A DNA stretch of 64,000 bases, taken from contig NZ_QZCH01000012.1 of NCBI RefSeq assembly GCF_003596335.1, positions 60,611 through 124,610 of the forward strand, given 5' to 3'. The DNA is from Motilimonas pumila. GTDB taxonomy: Bacteria > Pseudomonadota > Gammaproteobacteria > Enterobacterales > CBDFNC01. Shown in pieces: positions 56,001-64,000 of this stretch (within the stretch, counting starts at the first letter, position 1; each line of letters opens with the position of its first letter). Both the position numbers and the translations under genes were made by a program. The notes beneath the pieces are model-generated. The model was not told where the DNA came from. It searched no databases and was given only the letters and a program-made list of their open reading frames with translations.

Positions 56001-58851
56001 TTACGCCGGATTCCCCTTTTAATGCTTGGCTGGCCATAAATGTAAGCTGAGCCGGCGCCTCTTGATTTTGTGATGGCACTACAAGGCGCGTGTTGAGTAC
56101 CGAGCTTTGCTCATTATCGGTCAAGATTCCCAGCAGGTTAAGTTCTTCTACAAAGCGGCTTTCACTTAACATAAAAGACTGTGGGTTGAATGCATAGGTT
56201 TCACCGGTTTCGCCAATGCGGCCAAAAGCTAACAATTGGCTAAAGATGTCTTCAGCCGGCACAGCCATGATTAAAAAGCCCAGTTCTTGTTGCTTCATGT
56301 TTCGCAGCTTAGCGATAAAGAACATGCGCTTTTCACCGTTTTCAAACTTTTGTGGCGCGACAAATATGGCGTTTCGTTGATCTACTTGGCCCAGATAGGG
56401 CCGCAGTAGCTGTTCTAGGTCATGTTCAGGCGCTAACAATTGAGTATTATCGCCGTATATCATGCGCTGCGACGTATCCATCACAAAGAACTCTATCGTC
56501 TGCAATCCTGTTGTCGGTATGCTTCTTAAATAGTCAAAATACTGCTTGAGTGGACGGCCTTTTCCTTGTTTGGTTAAAGCCTCTGTATGCTGTATTAAGT
56601 TATAATCTTGCGCCAGGATATGGAGCTCTTCTTGACGTGTTTTCACCCAGGTGGATAACCCTTGGTGGCTGCTGGCAAGAATGGCACTGAGGGTTTCGTC
56701 GATAACTTTTTTGGACAGCTTTTTCTGTTCATCCAGTGAATTAGTGGTTAATAAAATAATGGAAGAGACCACCACCGCAATGGATATAAGGCCAAAACTG
56801 CGTAATTTGGTTGACTCAAATAAAGAGCCGACCTCACCGTCTCGTTTTAACAGGTAGTGCAGTAACAAAAATAAAAAGACCAACACGGCAACAAAAATAA
56901 CCAGCAGTAACACGCTGTCACTGACCTGACTTGATAGGCTGGTATTTTGCCGCTGCGCTTGTGTGGTGATCACTTCATTGGTTTTATTCCATCTTTGTTG
57001 CAGCAGTTGTTTTTCTTGAGGAGAGATAGCACCAATGGCTTGGTTTAAAATAATCGCCAAGTCAGGCAAGTCTTTGCGTACGGCGATGCTGGCTTTTGGC
57101 GTCGGAATTTTGATGCTAGAAACATGGCCCAATTCGGTGAGACCATAGCGCTGGAAGAGGTAATCTGCGACATTTTTATTGCCGAGGTAAAAGTCGGCTT
57201 GTTTATTTATCACAGCTTGCAGCGCTGCATGGGTATTGTAATACAACTTCACCTTGATTTGCGGGTAGTGACGGGCGATAAAGTCAGCGGTTGCCACGCC
57301 TTGCTCTAAGGCCAAGACTTTACCGGTAAGCTGAGACAGGGATAGCGCAGAGAGTGTATTATTGTCTGCTTTGCGTGCCACCACAGTGAAAGGGGTAGCC
57401 AAATACGGCTGAGTGAAAATATAATACTGAGCGCTGGTTTGGTTCGCTAAAAAGTCCGTTGCGGCATCGATTTCCCCGCTCTGAATGCTTTGCTGTAAAG
57501 CTACAAAGCTGTCTTTTTCGATGATTTCAAAGCGCCCGGCAATGCGTTTATCGATGAGATTCAGCAACTCTATGGTAATACCCTGTAACTGGCCTTCCTC
57601 ACCCAGAAAAGAGATGGGTGCAAGGTTGCTGTTCACGCCTATTTTAATCGTCGGGTGTTGTGCCAACCAAAGCTGTTGCTTATGATTTAATGGTAGGTCG
57701 TAATTTTGCGCAAACTTGCTAAAAGCAGACGTGGTGTTTCTCAGGCTCATGTCGTAGTCAAACAGGTTGCGGTTCAACGCCAGCGATAATGGTGAAAAGT
57801 GCATTTGCTCCGGTGTAATACTCAACATAGCTTGGCGCATCACGCTCGATTGCGCGTCTACACTGGACATGCCCGTTGTATAAGACAGACGCAAATCAGA
57901 GAAGTCGATACCATGCAGATGGTCGTACAGCAATACAACCGCCCACGCCCCCTCTAAGAAGTGGCCCCCTACTGAGGTATAAATTCGGCCATCGTCGATA
58001 TACTGCTGCGTACTGGGATCCCAATCGATGCCACCAATTAGCGGTTTTTTAGTGAGCGGTTGTTTTGCTACTTCGTCGGCGAGGGCGCGAGCCATTGCAT
58101 CGCTGGCGCTCCAAATGATATCTATGTCTGGGTGCGTTTTGGCAATTTCGCGATAGCGAATAACAGCTTCCTGAGGCGACCAATTTACGTGTTCAATCGC
58201 CACTAATTCATGCCCCTGGTGGGTGCTTAAATACTGTAATAAACCTTGTTCTCTAGCCAGCGCAGGCTGGGTATCAAGCTGCCCAGAAAATGCCAATATT
58301 TTGCTTTGCTTTGCTTTTCTTTCCGGTGCAGTAATAAGCTTTCGAATTAAGCTGCGGCCAGCCACCATGTCGTTAGGGGTGATCGTCGCCAACCATTCTT
58401 TAAACTGCACTTGAGGTAATAGTGAAGAGTCTGAGCTGGGAGTGTTGATCATCACCGACTTCACTTGATGGCGCTCGGCAAGGGTTAATAAATCAACCTC
58501 AACATTGTTATTGCCTATGGCCGGGAAAATAATACCTCTTACACCCAGTTCAATCGCATGTTGTGCATCTTTGAGTAACTTTTCTTGGCTTTCTTGGGCA
58601 TTAAATACATGGAGTGTTACCCCCAAATCTTGACTGGCTTTTTTGGTAAATTCGCTCAATCGAGTCCAAAACTCTGTTTCAGCAGGAATAAACAAGGCTA
58701 ATTTAATGGGAGTCGGGCCATCCGTGTCTGCTTGATGGTCAGCGAAGCTGGCATTTGACCATACGCCAGAGCATAAAATGATAAATATTGTTAAGGCATG
58801 GCAAAACCATTGAACAAGGTATGGCATCGAGTCAAGGCGACAATTTTTCAT
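53086..58851 (-). CDS. Giant hybrid sensor kinase with two periplasmic-binding domains
   Basis: 1921 aa. Approximate order: signal segment 1-37; sugar-type periplasmic-binding domain (Peripla_BP_4-like) 48-335; amino-acid-type SBP_bac_3 domain 395-620; membrane helices about 650-668 and 684-702; extracytoplasmic Cache-like region 705-985; helix 993-1018; PAS 1055-1165; HisKA with His near 1203 (NMSHEIRTPMNAI); HATPase 1305-1420; receiver 1437-1557 (LLLLDSGLPG); receiver 1583-1700 (LMDCQMPVMDG); Hpt 1745-1840 (AHTLKGLAGNIG). A full phosphorelay in one chain. Ligands unknown; a sugar plus a small amine or amino acid is a guess. Output is likely the coupled HD-GYP protein. Confidence 0.9.
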   Translation of the reverse strand: MKNCRLDSMPYLVQWFCHALTIFIILCSGVWSNASFADHQADTDGPTPIKLALFIPAETEFWTRLSEFTKKASQDLGVTLHVFNAQESQEKLLKDAQHAIELGVRGIIFPAIGNNNVEVDLLTLAERHQVKSVMINTPSSDSSLLPQVQFKEWLATITPNDMVAGRSLIRKLITAPERKAKQSKILAFSGQLDTQPALAREQGLLQYLSTHQGHELVAIEHVNWSPQEAVIRYREIAKTHPDIDIIWSASDAMARALADEVAKQPLTKKPLIGGIDWDPSTQQYIDDGRIYTSVGGHFLEGAWAVVLLYDHLHGIDFSDLRLSYTTGMSSVDAQSSVMRQAMLSITPEQMHFSPLSLALNRNLFDYDMSLRNTTSAFSKFAQNYDLPLNHKQQLWLAQHPTIKIGVNSNLAPISFLGEEGQLQGITIELLNLIDKRIAGRFEIIEKDSFVALQQSIQSGEIDAATDFLANQTSAQYYIFTQPYLATPFTVVARKADNNTLSALSLSQLTGKVLALEQGVATADFIARHYPQIKVKLYYNTHAALQAVINKQADFYLGNKNVADYLFQRYGLTELGHVSSIKIPTPKASIAVRKDLPDLAIILNQAIGAISPQEKQLLQQRWNKTNEVITTQAQRQNTSLSSQVSDSVLLLVIFVAVLVFLFLLLHYLLKRDGEVGSLFESTKLRSFGLISIAVVVSSIILLTTNSLDEQKKLSKKVIDETLSAILASSHQGLSTWVKTRQEELHILAQDYNLIQHTEALTKQGKGRPLKQYFDYLRSIPTTGLQTIEFFVMDTSQRMIYGDNTQLLAPEHDLEQLLRPYLGQVDQRNAIFVAPQKFENGEKRMFFIAKLRNMKQQELGFLIMAVPAEDIFSQLLAFGRIGETGETYAFNPQSFMLSESRFVEELNLLGILTDNEQSSVLNTRLVVPSQNQEAPAQLTFMASQALKGESGVSTDPMPDYRGKNVYSAWLWDHELGLGLATEINEEEAISNNQAYQTTLISIVTISIALCLSLTVFTFWLGARTSRILLRNQDQLAEQVSQKTQQYNDARDAAEKSAKQANIILESANDGIIGLDNKGNIRFINPAGAELLAYTVEQLLNKNLHHTVHCNEGQHPHPEDHCQILTAIINNQKKMVDDDVFWSQQQRPIPVEYTVMPSSEEHAGIAAVVVFRDISDRREYEDVLINAKDEAEQAARVKANFLANMSHEIRTPMNAIIGMSHLALGTELDNKQRNYINKVHHSAESLLGIINDILDFSKIEAGKLNMEQVPFQLEDIMMQLSNLVALKAAEKQLEIIFDIEPNVPNSLIGDPLRLSQVLTNLTNNAVKFTEPHGEVLVHVQCQQPPENKAEVQLQFMVQDSGIGIANDKCQHLFTSFNQADASTTRKYGGTGLGLAISKQITQLMQGDIWVESELGTGSKFYFTGVFGLAKEQPARPQSDITTLDVIVIDDHQSVLTALGKQLTVLGFQYETFTHPEQALIYMANTPPTNPLLLLDSGLPGNNCFEVAQEIAHLHGQHLPTVIMANQYLHADIIEPAAAIGIGQIINKPVTLSSLLDSILLAHGKEGMQYQVGGNNLSLSQQFAALAGAHVLLVEDNEINQELAVELLAKYGMTTAVANHGQHAIDLLAEDSFDGILMDCQMPVMDGYSATKIIRQQTQYAQLPIIAMTANVMAHDKEKALASGMNDHIAKPININDMLTTLSKWIVPRHPIEVAPLAPQHKLAQADENTLWLNIPGVDTAYGLGVCQQDKSLYQKILSKFCQNEVDFSVKFNQAKQSSRDDMVRCAHTLKGLAGNIGAKSLQRMADKLEHALLENEAYDALLQDCDSELQHVISAINACLPQPVMSVEATLTAPEVEQKLTLLRQLLADDDTGAIDIIDELSPSLQQAELTQALTEIQQYCNQYEFDEALVSLEKLLTLKEQYG

Positions 58852-59033
58852 GATTAAAGCTTAGCTTAGTCCCACTGAATTCCTAGAAAGTGGCAAGTTT
58901 AATCGTTTGAAATATCAATCTAATTGGCAAAAGTGTAAGCAAAGTCTGTATTTCTTTTGATGCCAATGGCGGTTATCGCTGCTGGTGCGAATGGCAGATG
59001 AGAAGGTCACCTGAAAAAGTGAATTATTGACAA

Positions 59034-59058
59034 TAAAAAGGCGCCGCAGCGCCTTTTT
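59034..59058 (-). terminator. Terminator of proS
   Basis: AAAAAGGCGC-CGCA-GCGCCTTTTT, 20 bases after the proS stop on the minus strand, with T runs on both sides. The rest of 58852-59033 holds only the upstream region of the giant kinase gene. Confidence 0.88.
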
Positions 59059-59077
59059 AAGAATGACAAAGTGAGGC

Positions 59078-60793
59078 TTAGCCCAGTTTGGCAATAATGT
59101 CGGCGATGATACCGTCAATGGCTACTTCTTGTTTTTCACCTGATTGACGGTTTTTGTATTCCACGACACCGTTGTCAATGCTGCGATCGCCAATAACAAT
59201 TGCGTGAGGAATGCCGGTTAGCTCCATGTCTTTAAACATGACGCCCGGGCGCTCTTTGCGATCATCAAACAAAACTTCAACGCCAGCCGCAGTTAGCTCA
59301 TCATAGTAACGTTCAGCCAGTTCTTGAACGCGATGAGACTTATGCATATTCATTGGAATTATAGCAACCTTAAATGGTGCGATTGCTTCAGGCCAGATGA
59401 TGCCATAATCGTCGTTATTTTGTTCAATGGCGGCTGCCACGATACGTGACACACCAATGCCGTAACAACCCATGGTCATTACTTGGCTCTTACCTTGCTC
59501 GTTGAGCACGGTGGCGTTCATGGCTTGTGAGTAGTTATCACCCAGTTGGAAGATATGGCCCACTTCAATGCCGCGAGCAATGGACACTTTACCTTGGCCA
59601 CATGGGCTCGGGTCACCTACTACCACGTTTCTTAGATCGGCAACTTCCGGCTCCGCTGCATCGCGGCCCCAGTTTATTCCTTTGTAATGTACGCCATCTT
59701 TGTTAGCGCCGGCAGCAAAATCGCTCATAACAGCGACACTGCGGTCCACAATAACAGGCATATTTAACCCAACCGGACCCAATGAGCCAGGTCCTGCACC
59801 AATTGCGGCACGGATTTCTTCTTCATCAGCAAAGGTTAATGGAGCGGCTACTTGTGAAAGTTTCTCTGCTTTGATTTCGTTGAGTTCGTGATCGCCTCTA
59901 ATGATCAAGGCTACCAGTGGCGCCTCTGCATCTTCTTCCGCTTTGACAATCAAGGTTTTTACCGTACGGGTAATGGGCAAGTTAAATTGCTCAACCAGTT
60001 GTTCAATGGTTTTAGCGTCCGGCGTATCAAACTCAGTCAGTTCAACCGTAGCTGCTGCGCGTGGCTCAGCAGGTGCTAATGCTTCTGCTTTCTCAATATT
60101 GGCGGCAAAATCACTGCTGTCTGAAAATACGATGTCGTCTTCACCGCTTTGAGCCAGCACGTGGAATTCGTGGGAGGCGCTGCCGCCGATGCTACCTGTG
60201 TCTGCAATAACAGGGCGGTATTCCAAGCCTAGACGGTCGAAAATGCGACAATATGCGTCAAACATGTTTTGGTACGTTTGCTCCAAACACGTTTGACTTG
60301 TGTGGAACGAGTACGCGTCTTTCATTGTGAACTCGCGGGCACGCATGACGCCAAAGCGAGGTCTTACTTCATCACGGAATTTGGTTTGTACTTGGTATAA
60401 ATTAAGCGGCAGTTGTTTGTAACTGGCTACTTCTTTACGTACAAGTTCAGTAATGACTTCTTCGTGCGTAGGGCCTAATACAAAATCGCGTTGATGGCGA
60501 TCTTTGATACGCAATAACTCTGGGCCAAACTTTTCCCAACGACCGGTCTCGTGCCACAAGTCTGCAGGTTGTACGACAGGCATCAATACTTCAATTGCGC
60601 CCGCGCGATCCATTTCTTCACGTACAATGGTTTCTACTTTACGTAATACACGCAAGCCAGTGGGTAGCCAAGTGTATAATCCAGAGGCTAATTTACGGAT
60701 CATACCGGCGCGAAGCATGAGCTGGTGGCTAATAACTTCCGCGTCACTTGGTGTTTCTTTCACGGTGGAAAGTAAGTAATTGCTGGTACGCAT
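59078..60793 (-). CDS. proS: Prolyl-tRNA synthetase (bacterial type with editing domain)
   Basis: 571 aa (E. coli 572). Class II motifs: start [19 protein letters not shown], motif 2 around [26 protein letters not shown], motif 3 [14 protein letters not shown]; the editing insertion lies between residues about 220 and 410 ([28 protein letters not shown]). Charges tRNA-Pro. Gene order proS-trmO-rcsF on one strand is as in E. coli. Confidence 0.97.
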   Translation of the reverse strand: MRTSNYLLSTVKETPSDAEVISHQLMLRAGMIRKLASGLYTWLPTGLRVLRKVETIVREEMDRAGAIEVLMPVVQPADLWHETGRWEKFGPELLRIKDRHQRDFVLGPTHEEVITELVRKEVASYKQLPLNLYQVQTKFRDEVRPRFGVMRAREFTMKDAYSFHTSQTCLEQTYQNMFDAYCRIFDRLGLEYRPVIADTGSIGGSASHEFHVLAQSGEDDIVFSDSSDFAANIEKAEALAPAEPRAAATVELTEFDTPDAKTIEQLVEQFNLPITRTVKTLIVKAEEDAEAPLVALIIRGDHELNEIKAEKLSQVAAPLTFADEEEIRAAIGAGPGSLGPVGLNMPVIVDRSVAVMSDFAAGANKDGVHYKGINWGRDAAEPEVADLRNVVVGDPSPCGQGKVSIARGIEVGHIFQLGDNYSQAMNATVLNEQGKSQVMTMGCYGIGVSRIVAAAIEQNNDDYGIIWPEAIAPFKVAIIPMNMHKSHRVQELAERYYDELTAAGVEVLFDDRKERPGVMFKDMELTGIPHAIVIGDRSIDNGVVEYKNRQSGEKQEVAIDGIIADIIAKLG

Positions 60794-60879
60794 GTTTGTC
60801 CTATCTGCATGGTTGTTTTATTTCGTGCAGATGAGTTTACCAGCGACAAGTGATGGCGCAAAGCGCAATCTATGATGGC

Positions 60880-61578
60880 TTAAGTGAGAGATTGGATATC
60901 TGTCACTTGGCACTGCGAATTGATAACCATAAAGCAGACGTTAAACTCTGCTAGTTTTACACCGTATTGTTTAGCGTCCGGTTTGCCTTTTCGATAAGCA
61001 GGACGAGGGTCTTGGGCTAGCACTTGCTCTATTAGCGTTTGCAACTCTGCCTGTCCGCTTAAAGCACTTAATTGCGCTTGGGCATTTTGAGTAAACACCA
61101 CATCAAGTTCGACATCTGGCTCTTGTTGAGCGTAGCCCGCTTGCGCGTCAGGTAATGAGTCGGCATAAGGTAAATAGGGCTTGATATCTAGAAGCGGTGT
61201 CCCGTCCACTAAGTCCATACCAGAAATTTCTAAACTTACGTCTTTATCAAGACGAATGACGTTTTCCAGTTTGACAACTGACAGGCCTATGGGATTCGGC
61301 CTAAAAGTAGAACGACTGGCAAGAACGCCCATTTTTGCATTGCCGCCAAGACGAGGAGGGCGCACAGAGGGCTTCCAGCCTTGCTCTTGGGTATGGTGAA
61401 ATACGAAGATCAACCATAAATGGCTAAATTGCTCGATGCCTTGCAGCATCTCGTCGTTTTGATAACCCGCTAAAAACTCAATGCGGCCTTTTGCCGCAGT
61501 CACTAAACCGGGTTGGCGAGGGATGGCAAACTTCTCTTTATAAGGCGAGCGAACCCGCGCGATAGGGTCTAGCTCCAT
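60880..61578 (-). CDS. trmO: tRNA (t6A37) N6-methyltransferase TrmO
   Basis: Methylates N6-threonylcarbamoyladenosine-37 of tRNA-Thr with SAM. 232 aa (E. coli TrmO/YaeB 235). Family blocks: MELDPIARVRSPYKEKFAIP, RQPGLV, FEQFSHLW-type IEQFSHLWLIFVFH, ASRSTFRPNPIGLSVVKLE, DLVDGTPLLDIKPYLPYAD and C-terminal DPRPAYRK. Start chosen at the family Met; open codons upstream belong to rcsF in another frame. 4 bases after the rcsF stop. Confidence 0.94.
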   Translation of the reverse strand: MELDPIARVRSPYKEKFAIPRQPGLVTAAKGRIEFLAGYQNDEMLQGIEQFSHLWLIFVFHHTQEQGWKPSVRPPRLGGNAKMGVLASRSTFRPNPIGLSVVKLENVIRLDKDVSLEISGMDLVDGTPLLDIKPYLPYADSLPDAQAGYAQQEPDVELDVVFTQNAQAQLSALSGQAELQTLIEQVLAQDPRPAYRKGKPDAKQYGVKLAEFNVCFMVINSQCQVTDIQSLT

Positions 61579-61582
61579 CGTA

Positions 61583-61945
61583 TTATTCCGCGACTTTAAT
61601 GGCTTGCCCGTAACAAATACTGGCAGCCATGCAATAATCGTCACTGGTTTCAATGCAGCTTTTAAAAATGATGCCATTAGCTCCGACTTCTGCAGCTGCG
61701 ATACGGGCTTGGGTGCGAGCATCTGCCAACGTGGGTACAGGGTCGCGTTCACTTTCTTGGCAGACTGAGCCTTCAATGGTGGTTAGGTGGATGTATTGCT
61801 TATCTTCTAATTGCTCTTTTTCATAAACTTGGACTTGCGAGGGTTTGAAATATTCATCGAAATTTTCTTTGTCTAAGTTGCTGTCAAAACTAAAGTTGCT
61901 ACAGCCTGTCAGCAAAGCGAGTGCTGCAAAAGGGTAAAAGCGCAT
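61583..61945 (-). CDS. rcsF: Outer-membrane lipoprotein RcsF, envelope stress sensor
   Basis: 120 aa lipoprotein: MRFYPFAALALLTGCSN with lipobox LTGC, then a spacer and a folded domain with four cysteines (GSVCQES, FKSCIETSDDYCMAASICYG) matching the two disulfides of E. coli RcsF. RcsF starts the Rcs phosphorelay when the outer membrane or peptidoglycan is disturbed. The spacer is shorter and lacks the Pro-rich stretch of E. coli. No other Rcs genes are in the window. Confidence 0.88.
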   Translation of the reverse strand: MRFYPFAALALLTGCSNFSFDSNLDKENFDEYFKPSQVQVYEKEQLEDKQYIHLTTIEGSVCQESERDPVPTLADARTQARIAAAEVGANGIIFKSCIETSDDYCMAASICYGQAIKVAE

Positions 61946-62115
61946 AGTGTGTCTTATTCAATAATGTTGAATTTGGTTGGCCAAGAGTGTAGCAAATCAA
62001 GCGCTTGGCGACACCGTAAACTGATATAAAATAGCCAGGCTTAAGATTTTAAAGTGATTTATTCGCGTTGGTGATTATACTAGGCGATATTCAATTGAGC
62101 GTTGGGAACAAAACC

Positions 62116-63123
62116 ATGAAAGTGCTTGTTACAGGTGCAGCAGGATTTATAGGCAGCAGCACAGCTGCTAGATTAATGGCCGATGGTCATGAAGTGGTCG
62201 GCTTAGATAACTTAAATGACTATTACGATGTTCAGCTCAAGCTTGATCGCTTAGCGCGCATCGAAGATCACGAGCGCTTTACTTTCGTGAAAATGGAACT
62301 CGCTGACAGAGAAGGCATCGCTGACCTGTTCCAACAGCATCAATTTGATGGTGTGGTTAATTTAGCTGCGCAAGCTGGGGTGCGCTACTCTTTGGAAAAC
62401 CCGCTGTCTTACATTGACTCTAACGTGGTTGGTTTCACTAATATTCTTGAAGGTTGTCGACATAGTAAAGTCAAACACTTGGTCTATGCGTCTTCAAGTT
62501 CAGTGTATGGTTTAAATAGCCAAATGCCTTTTTCAGTAGAGCACAATGTCGACCACCCTGTCTCACTGTATGCTGCAAGCAAGAAGTCTAATGAACTGAT
62601 GGCGCATACTTACAGCCACTTATTTAATATACCAACCACAGGCTTGAGGTTCTTTACTGTTTATGGCCCGTGGGGCAGACCTGATATGGCATTGTTCTTA
62701 TTTACCAAGGCAATCGTGGAAGGCAAACCCATTGATGTATTTAACTACGGCAAAATGCAGCGTGATTTCACTTTTATCGATGACATTGTTGAAGGTGTAG
62801 TGCGTACTTTATATAACACACCCGCGCCTAATCCAGATTGGTCTCCGGAGCATTCAAGCCCTGCTACCAGCTCGGCGCCTTATCGTGTCTATAATATAGG
62901 CAATAATCAACCCGTGGAATTGGGTTACTTTATAGAAGTTATCGAAAAAAGCTTGGGCATCGAAGCGAAGAAAAATTTGTTACCAATACAACCAGGCGAT
63001 GTACCTGCAACATTTGCGGACGTTGATGCCTTAACGAAAGACGTTGGCTTCAAACCGGATACTAGCATTGAGGCAGGCATTGGTCAGTTTGTAGCTTGGT
63101 ACAAAGAGTATTATCAAGTTTAA
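62116..63123 (+). CDS. NAD-dependent nucleotide-sugar epimerase, UDP-glucuronate 4-epimerase-like
   Basis: 335 aa extended SDR protein. NAD site [16 protein letters not shown], catalytic YAASKKSNE (Y-x3-K) and SSSSVYG, substrate region [32 protein letters not shown]. These blocks fit the UDP-GlcA 4-epimerase group (WbnF/LpsL/Cap1J-like), which makes UDP-galacturonate for surface polysaccharides. ATG 62116 has GGGAA 7 bases before. It lies before gmhB, another LPS gene, 21 bases apart, so probably one operon. Confidence 0.9.
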   Translation: MKVLVTGAAGFIGSSTAARLMADGHEVVGLDNLNDYYDVQLKLDRLARIEDHERFTFVKMELADREGIADLFQQHQFDGVVNLAAQAGVRYSLENPLSYIDSNVVGFTNILEGCRHSKVKHLVYASSSSVYGLNSQMPFSVEHNVDHPVSLYAASKKSNELMAHTYSHLFNIPTTGLRFFTVYGPWGRPDMALFLFTKAIVEGKPIDVFNYGKMQRDFTFIDDIVEGVVRTLYNTPAPNPDWSPEHSSPATSSAPYRVYNIGNNQPVELGYFIEVIEKSLGIEAKKNLLPIQPGDVPATFADVDALTKDVGFKPDTSIEAGIGQFVAWYKEYYQV

Positions 63124-63144
63124 GAAATTATCTAAGGAACGATA

Positions 63145-63696
63145 GTGGCAACAGCAGCAGTATTTATTGATCGTGACGGCGTATTAAACCACGATCATGG
63201 TTATGTCTATGAAGTCGATGACTTTGAATTTATCGATGGCGCCATCGAAGCCTGTCAACAAATCAAGGCCAAGGGCTTTTTACTGGTTTTGGTGACCAAT
63301 CAATCAGGGATTGGTCGCGGTTATTACAGCGAGGATGATTTTTTGAACCTCACTGAGTGGATGGACTGGTCATTGGCAGATCGTGGTGTTGACTTAGATG
63401 GTATCTATTATTGCCCTCACCACCCTGAAGCCACTGACGAAAAGTATCGTCAAGTGTGTGAATGTCGCAAGCCCGCTCCTGGGATGTTATTGGCCGCAAC
63501 AAAAGAATTAGAGATAGATTTGCCAAATTCATATTTTGTGGGAGATAAAACTTCAGACATCGCCGCTGGCATAGCCGCTGGCGTAGGGCACAATATTTTG
63601 GTTAATACAGGCAAGGCGTTGACCGATGAAGGCAAAGCATTAGCCGAGTCGGTATACAATAACTTAGAAGAGTTTGCCCAAAACTTACCGAAATAG
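63145..63696 (+). CDS. gmhB: D-glycero-beta-D-manno-heptose 1,7-bisphosphate 7-phosphatase
   Basis: HAD-family phosphatase of ADP-heptose synthesis for LPS core. 183 aa (E. coli 191). Nucleophile block FIDRDGVLNHDHGY, VTNQSGIGRGYY, zinc-site cysteines and His in CPHHPEA and CECRKPAPGM, and FVGDKTSDIAAGIAAG. GTG start after AAGGAAC. An rRNA operon follows, the same neighbourhood as in E. coli (gmhB-rrsH). Confidence 0.94.
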   Translation: MATAAVFIDRDGVLNHDHGYVYEVDDFEFIDGAIEACQQIKAKGFLLVLVTNQSGIGRGYYSEDDFLNLTEWMDWSLADRGVDLDGIYYCPHHPEATDEKYRQVCECRKPAPGMLLAATKELEIDLPNSYFVGDKTSDIAAGIAAGVGHNILVNTGKALTDEGKALAESVYNNLEEFAQNLPK

Positions 63697-63767
63697 GCTC
63701 ATTAGCCCCTTTTCTGCTGGCTTTTTAATCGATTGACATCTTTCTTTAAAAAGTTTGCAAAAAGGGC

Positions 63768-63795
63768 TTGCGCCAAATCCGTTTCTCCCTATAAT
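63768..63795 (+). promoter_or_regulatory. rRNA operon promoter P1
   Basis: TTGCGC-N16-TATAAT followed by a GCGC discriminator, the mark of stringently controlled rRNA promoters. AT-rich sequence with T and A runs just upstream (63741-63762) could serve as an UP element. Confidence 0.75.
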
Positions 63796-63917
63796 GCGCA
63801 ACCACTGACACGGCAGACCAGCTCACTAAGGGCAAGGGTCACAAGCCAATCAGTCTGGTTCAAAAGCAAGGCTTTTAACCGGGAAAGAAAATTCGATAAT
63901 TTAATGCAAATTAACGG

Positions 63918-63945
63918 TTGACTTTCAAACCGGCTAGCGTAGAAT
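63918..63945 (+). promoter_or_regulatory. rRNA operon promoter P2
   Basis: TTGACT-N16-TAGAAT with the same GCGC discriminator, 150 bp after P1. Confidence 0.75.
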
Positions 63946-63980
63946 GCGCAGCCCTGACGAGGCGAAACGCTTCAGTCAAA

Positions 63981-63992
63981 TGTTCTTTAACA
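63981..63992 (+). promoter_or_regulatory. rRNA leader boxA antitermination site
   Basis: TGTTCTTTAACA, near-consensus boxA as found in 16S rRNA leaders, 36 bases after P2 -10. The 16S gene must begin just past the window end. Nus factors, including SuhB (encoded here), act at this element. Confidence 0.85.
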
Positions 63993-64000
63993 ATTAGCAA

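Noticed and set aside
58915..59118. 67-codon minus-strand frame after proS
   Set aside because: It overlaps the proS end in another frame and runs through the proS terminator; no ribosome-binding site.
63733..63921. 62-codon open frame before the rRNA operon
   Set aside because: It runs through the P1 promoter and rRNA leader, has no ribosome-binding site and no protein-like composition.

Overview
The window looks like the chromosome of a marine gammaproteobacterium of the Alteromonadales/Shewanella type. The grounds are a complete ISC operon ending in iscX-pepB, the proS-trmO-rcsF and gmhB-rRNA neighbourhoods, enterobacterial-type CysJI and CysG proteins, a GlyGly-CTERM trypsin, a PPK2 and many signalling proteins. 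Base composition is moderate and nearly all coding is intact. I cannot name a genus from sequence alone.

Layout. 0-3 kb: end of an unidentified gene, a 51-codon gene and ilvIH (branched-chain amino acids). 3-7 kb: an outer-membrane channel-like protein, pspG behind a sigma-54-type promoter, a periplasmic copper chaperone, a DUF2333 protein and a small beta-barrel. 7-18.7 kb: assimilatory sulfate reduction in two operons, cysJIH and cysG-D-N-(SLC13 carrier)-C-Q, covering sulfate entry, APS/PAPS formation, reduction to sulfide, siroheme supply and PAP removal. 18.8-22.7 kb: small secreted proteins, ppk2, a CBS-domain gene behind an FNR-type promoter, a non-coding stretch with a CRP-type palindrome and hairpins, and a GlyGly-CTERM trypsin. 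22.8-28.7 kb: queA-tgt-yajC-secD-secF and a rhodanese. 28.7-37.5 kb: suhB, trmJ, then iscR-S-U-A-hscBA-fdx-iscX with its own IscR box, and pepB.

37.6-39.9 kb is an accessory patch: a decayed IS4-type transposase with a deleted catalytic core, two small genes each followed by an attC-like element (possible integron-type cassettes), and a frameshifted IS3-type OrfA remnant. 39.9-46 kb is a tightly packed lipid module related to E. coli ynbABCD: CDP-alcohol transferase with altered metal ligands, hydrolase-methyltransferase fusion, PAP2/dual-specificity phosphatase, a membrane protein, PlsC acyltransferase and CdsA-like cytidylyltransferase. 46-58.9 kb is mostly signalling: GGDEF cyclase, CPA2 antiporter, patatin lipase, REC-REC-kinase, HD-GYP regulator, and a 1921-residue hybrid kinase with two different periplasmic binding-protein domains. 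59-64 kb: proS, trmO, rcsF, a UDP-sugar epimerase, gmhB, and the tandem promoters and boxA of an rRNA operon whose 16S gene lies beyond the window.

The best candidates for little-described biology are the six-gene lipid module, the giant kinase translationally coupled to an HD-GYP output, the putative cassette pair, and the CRP/FNR-marked non-coding region around 20.5-21.3 kb. All functions are read from motifs and context; no database search was possible.
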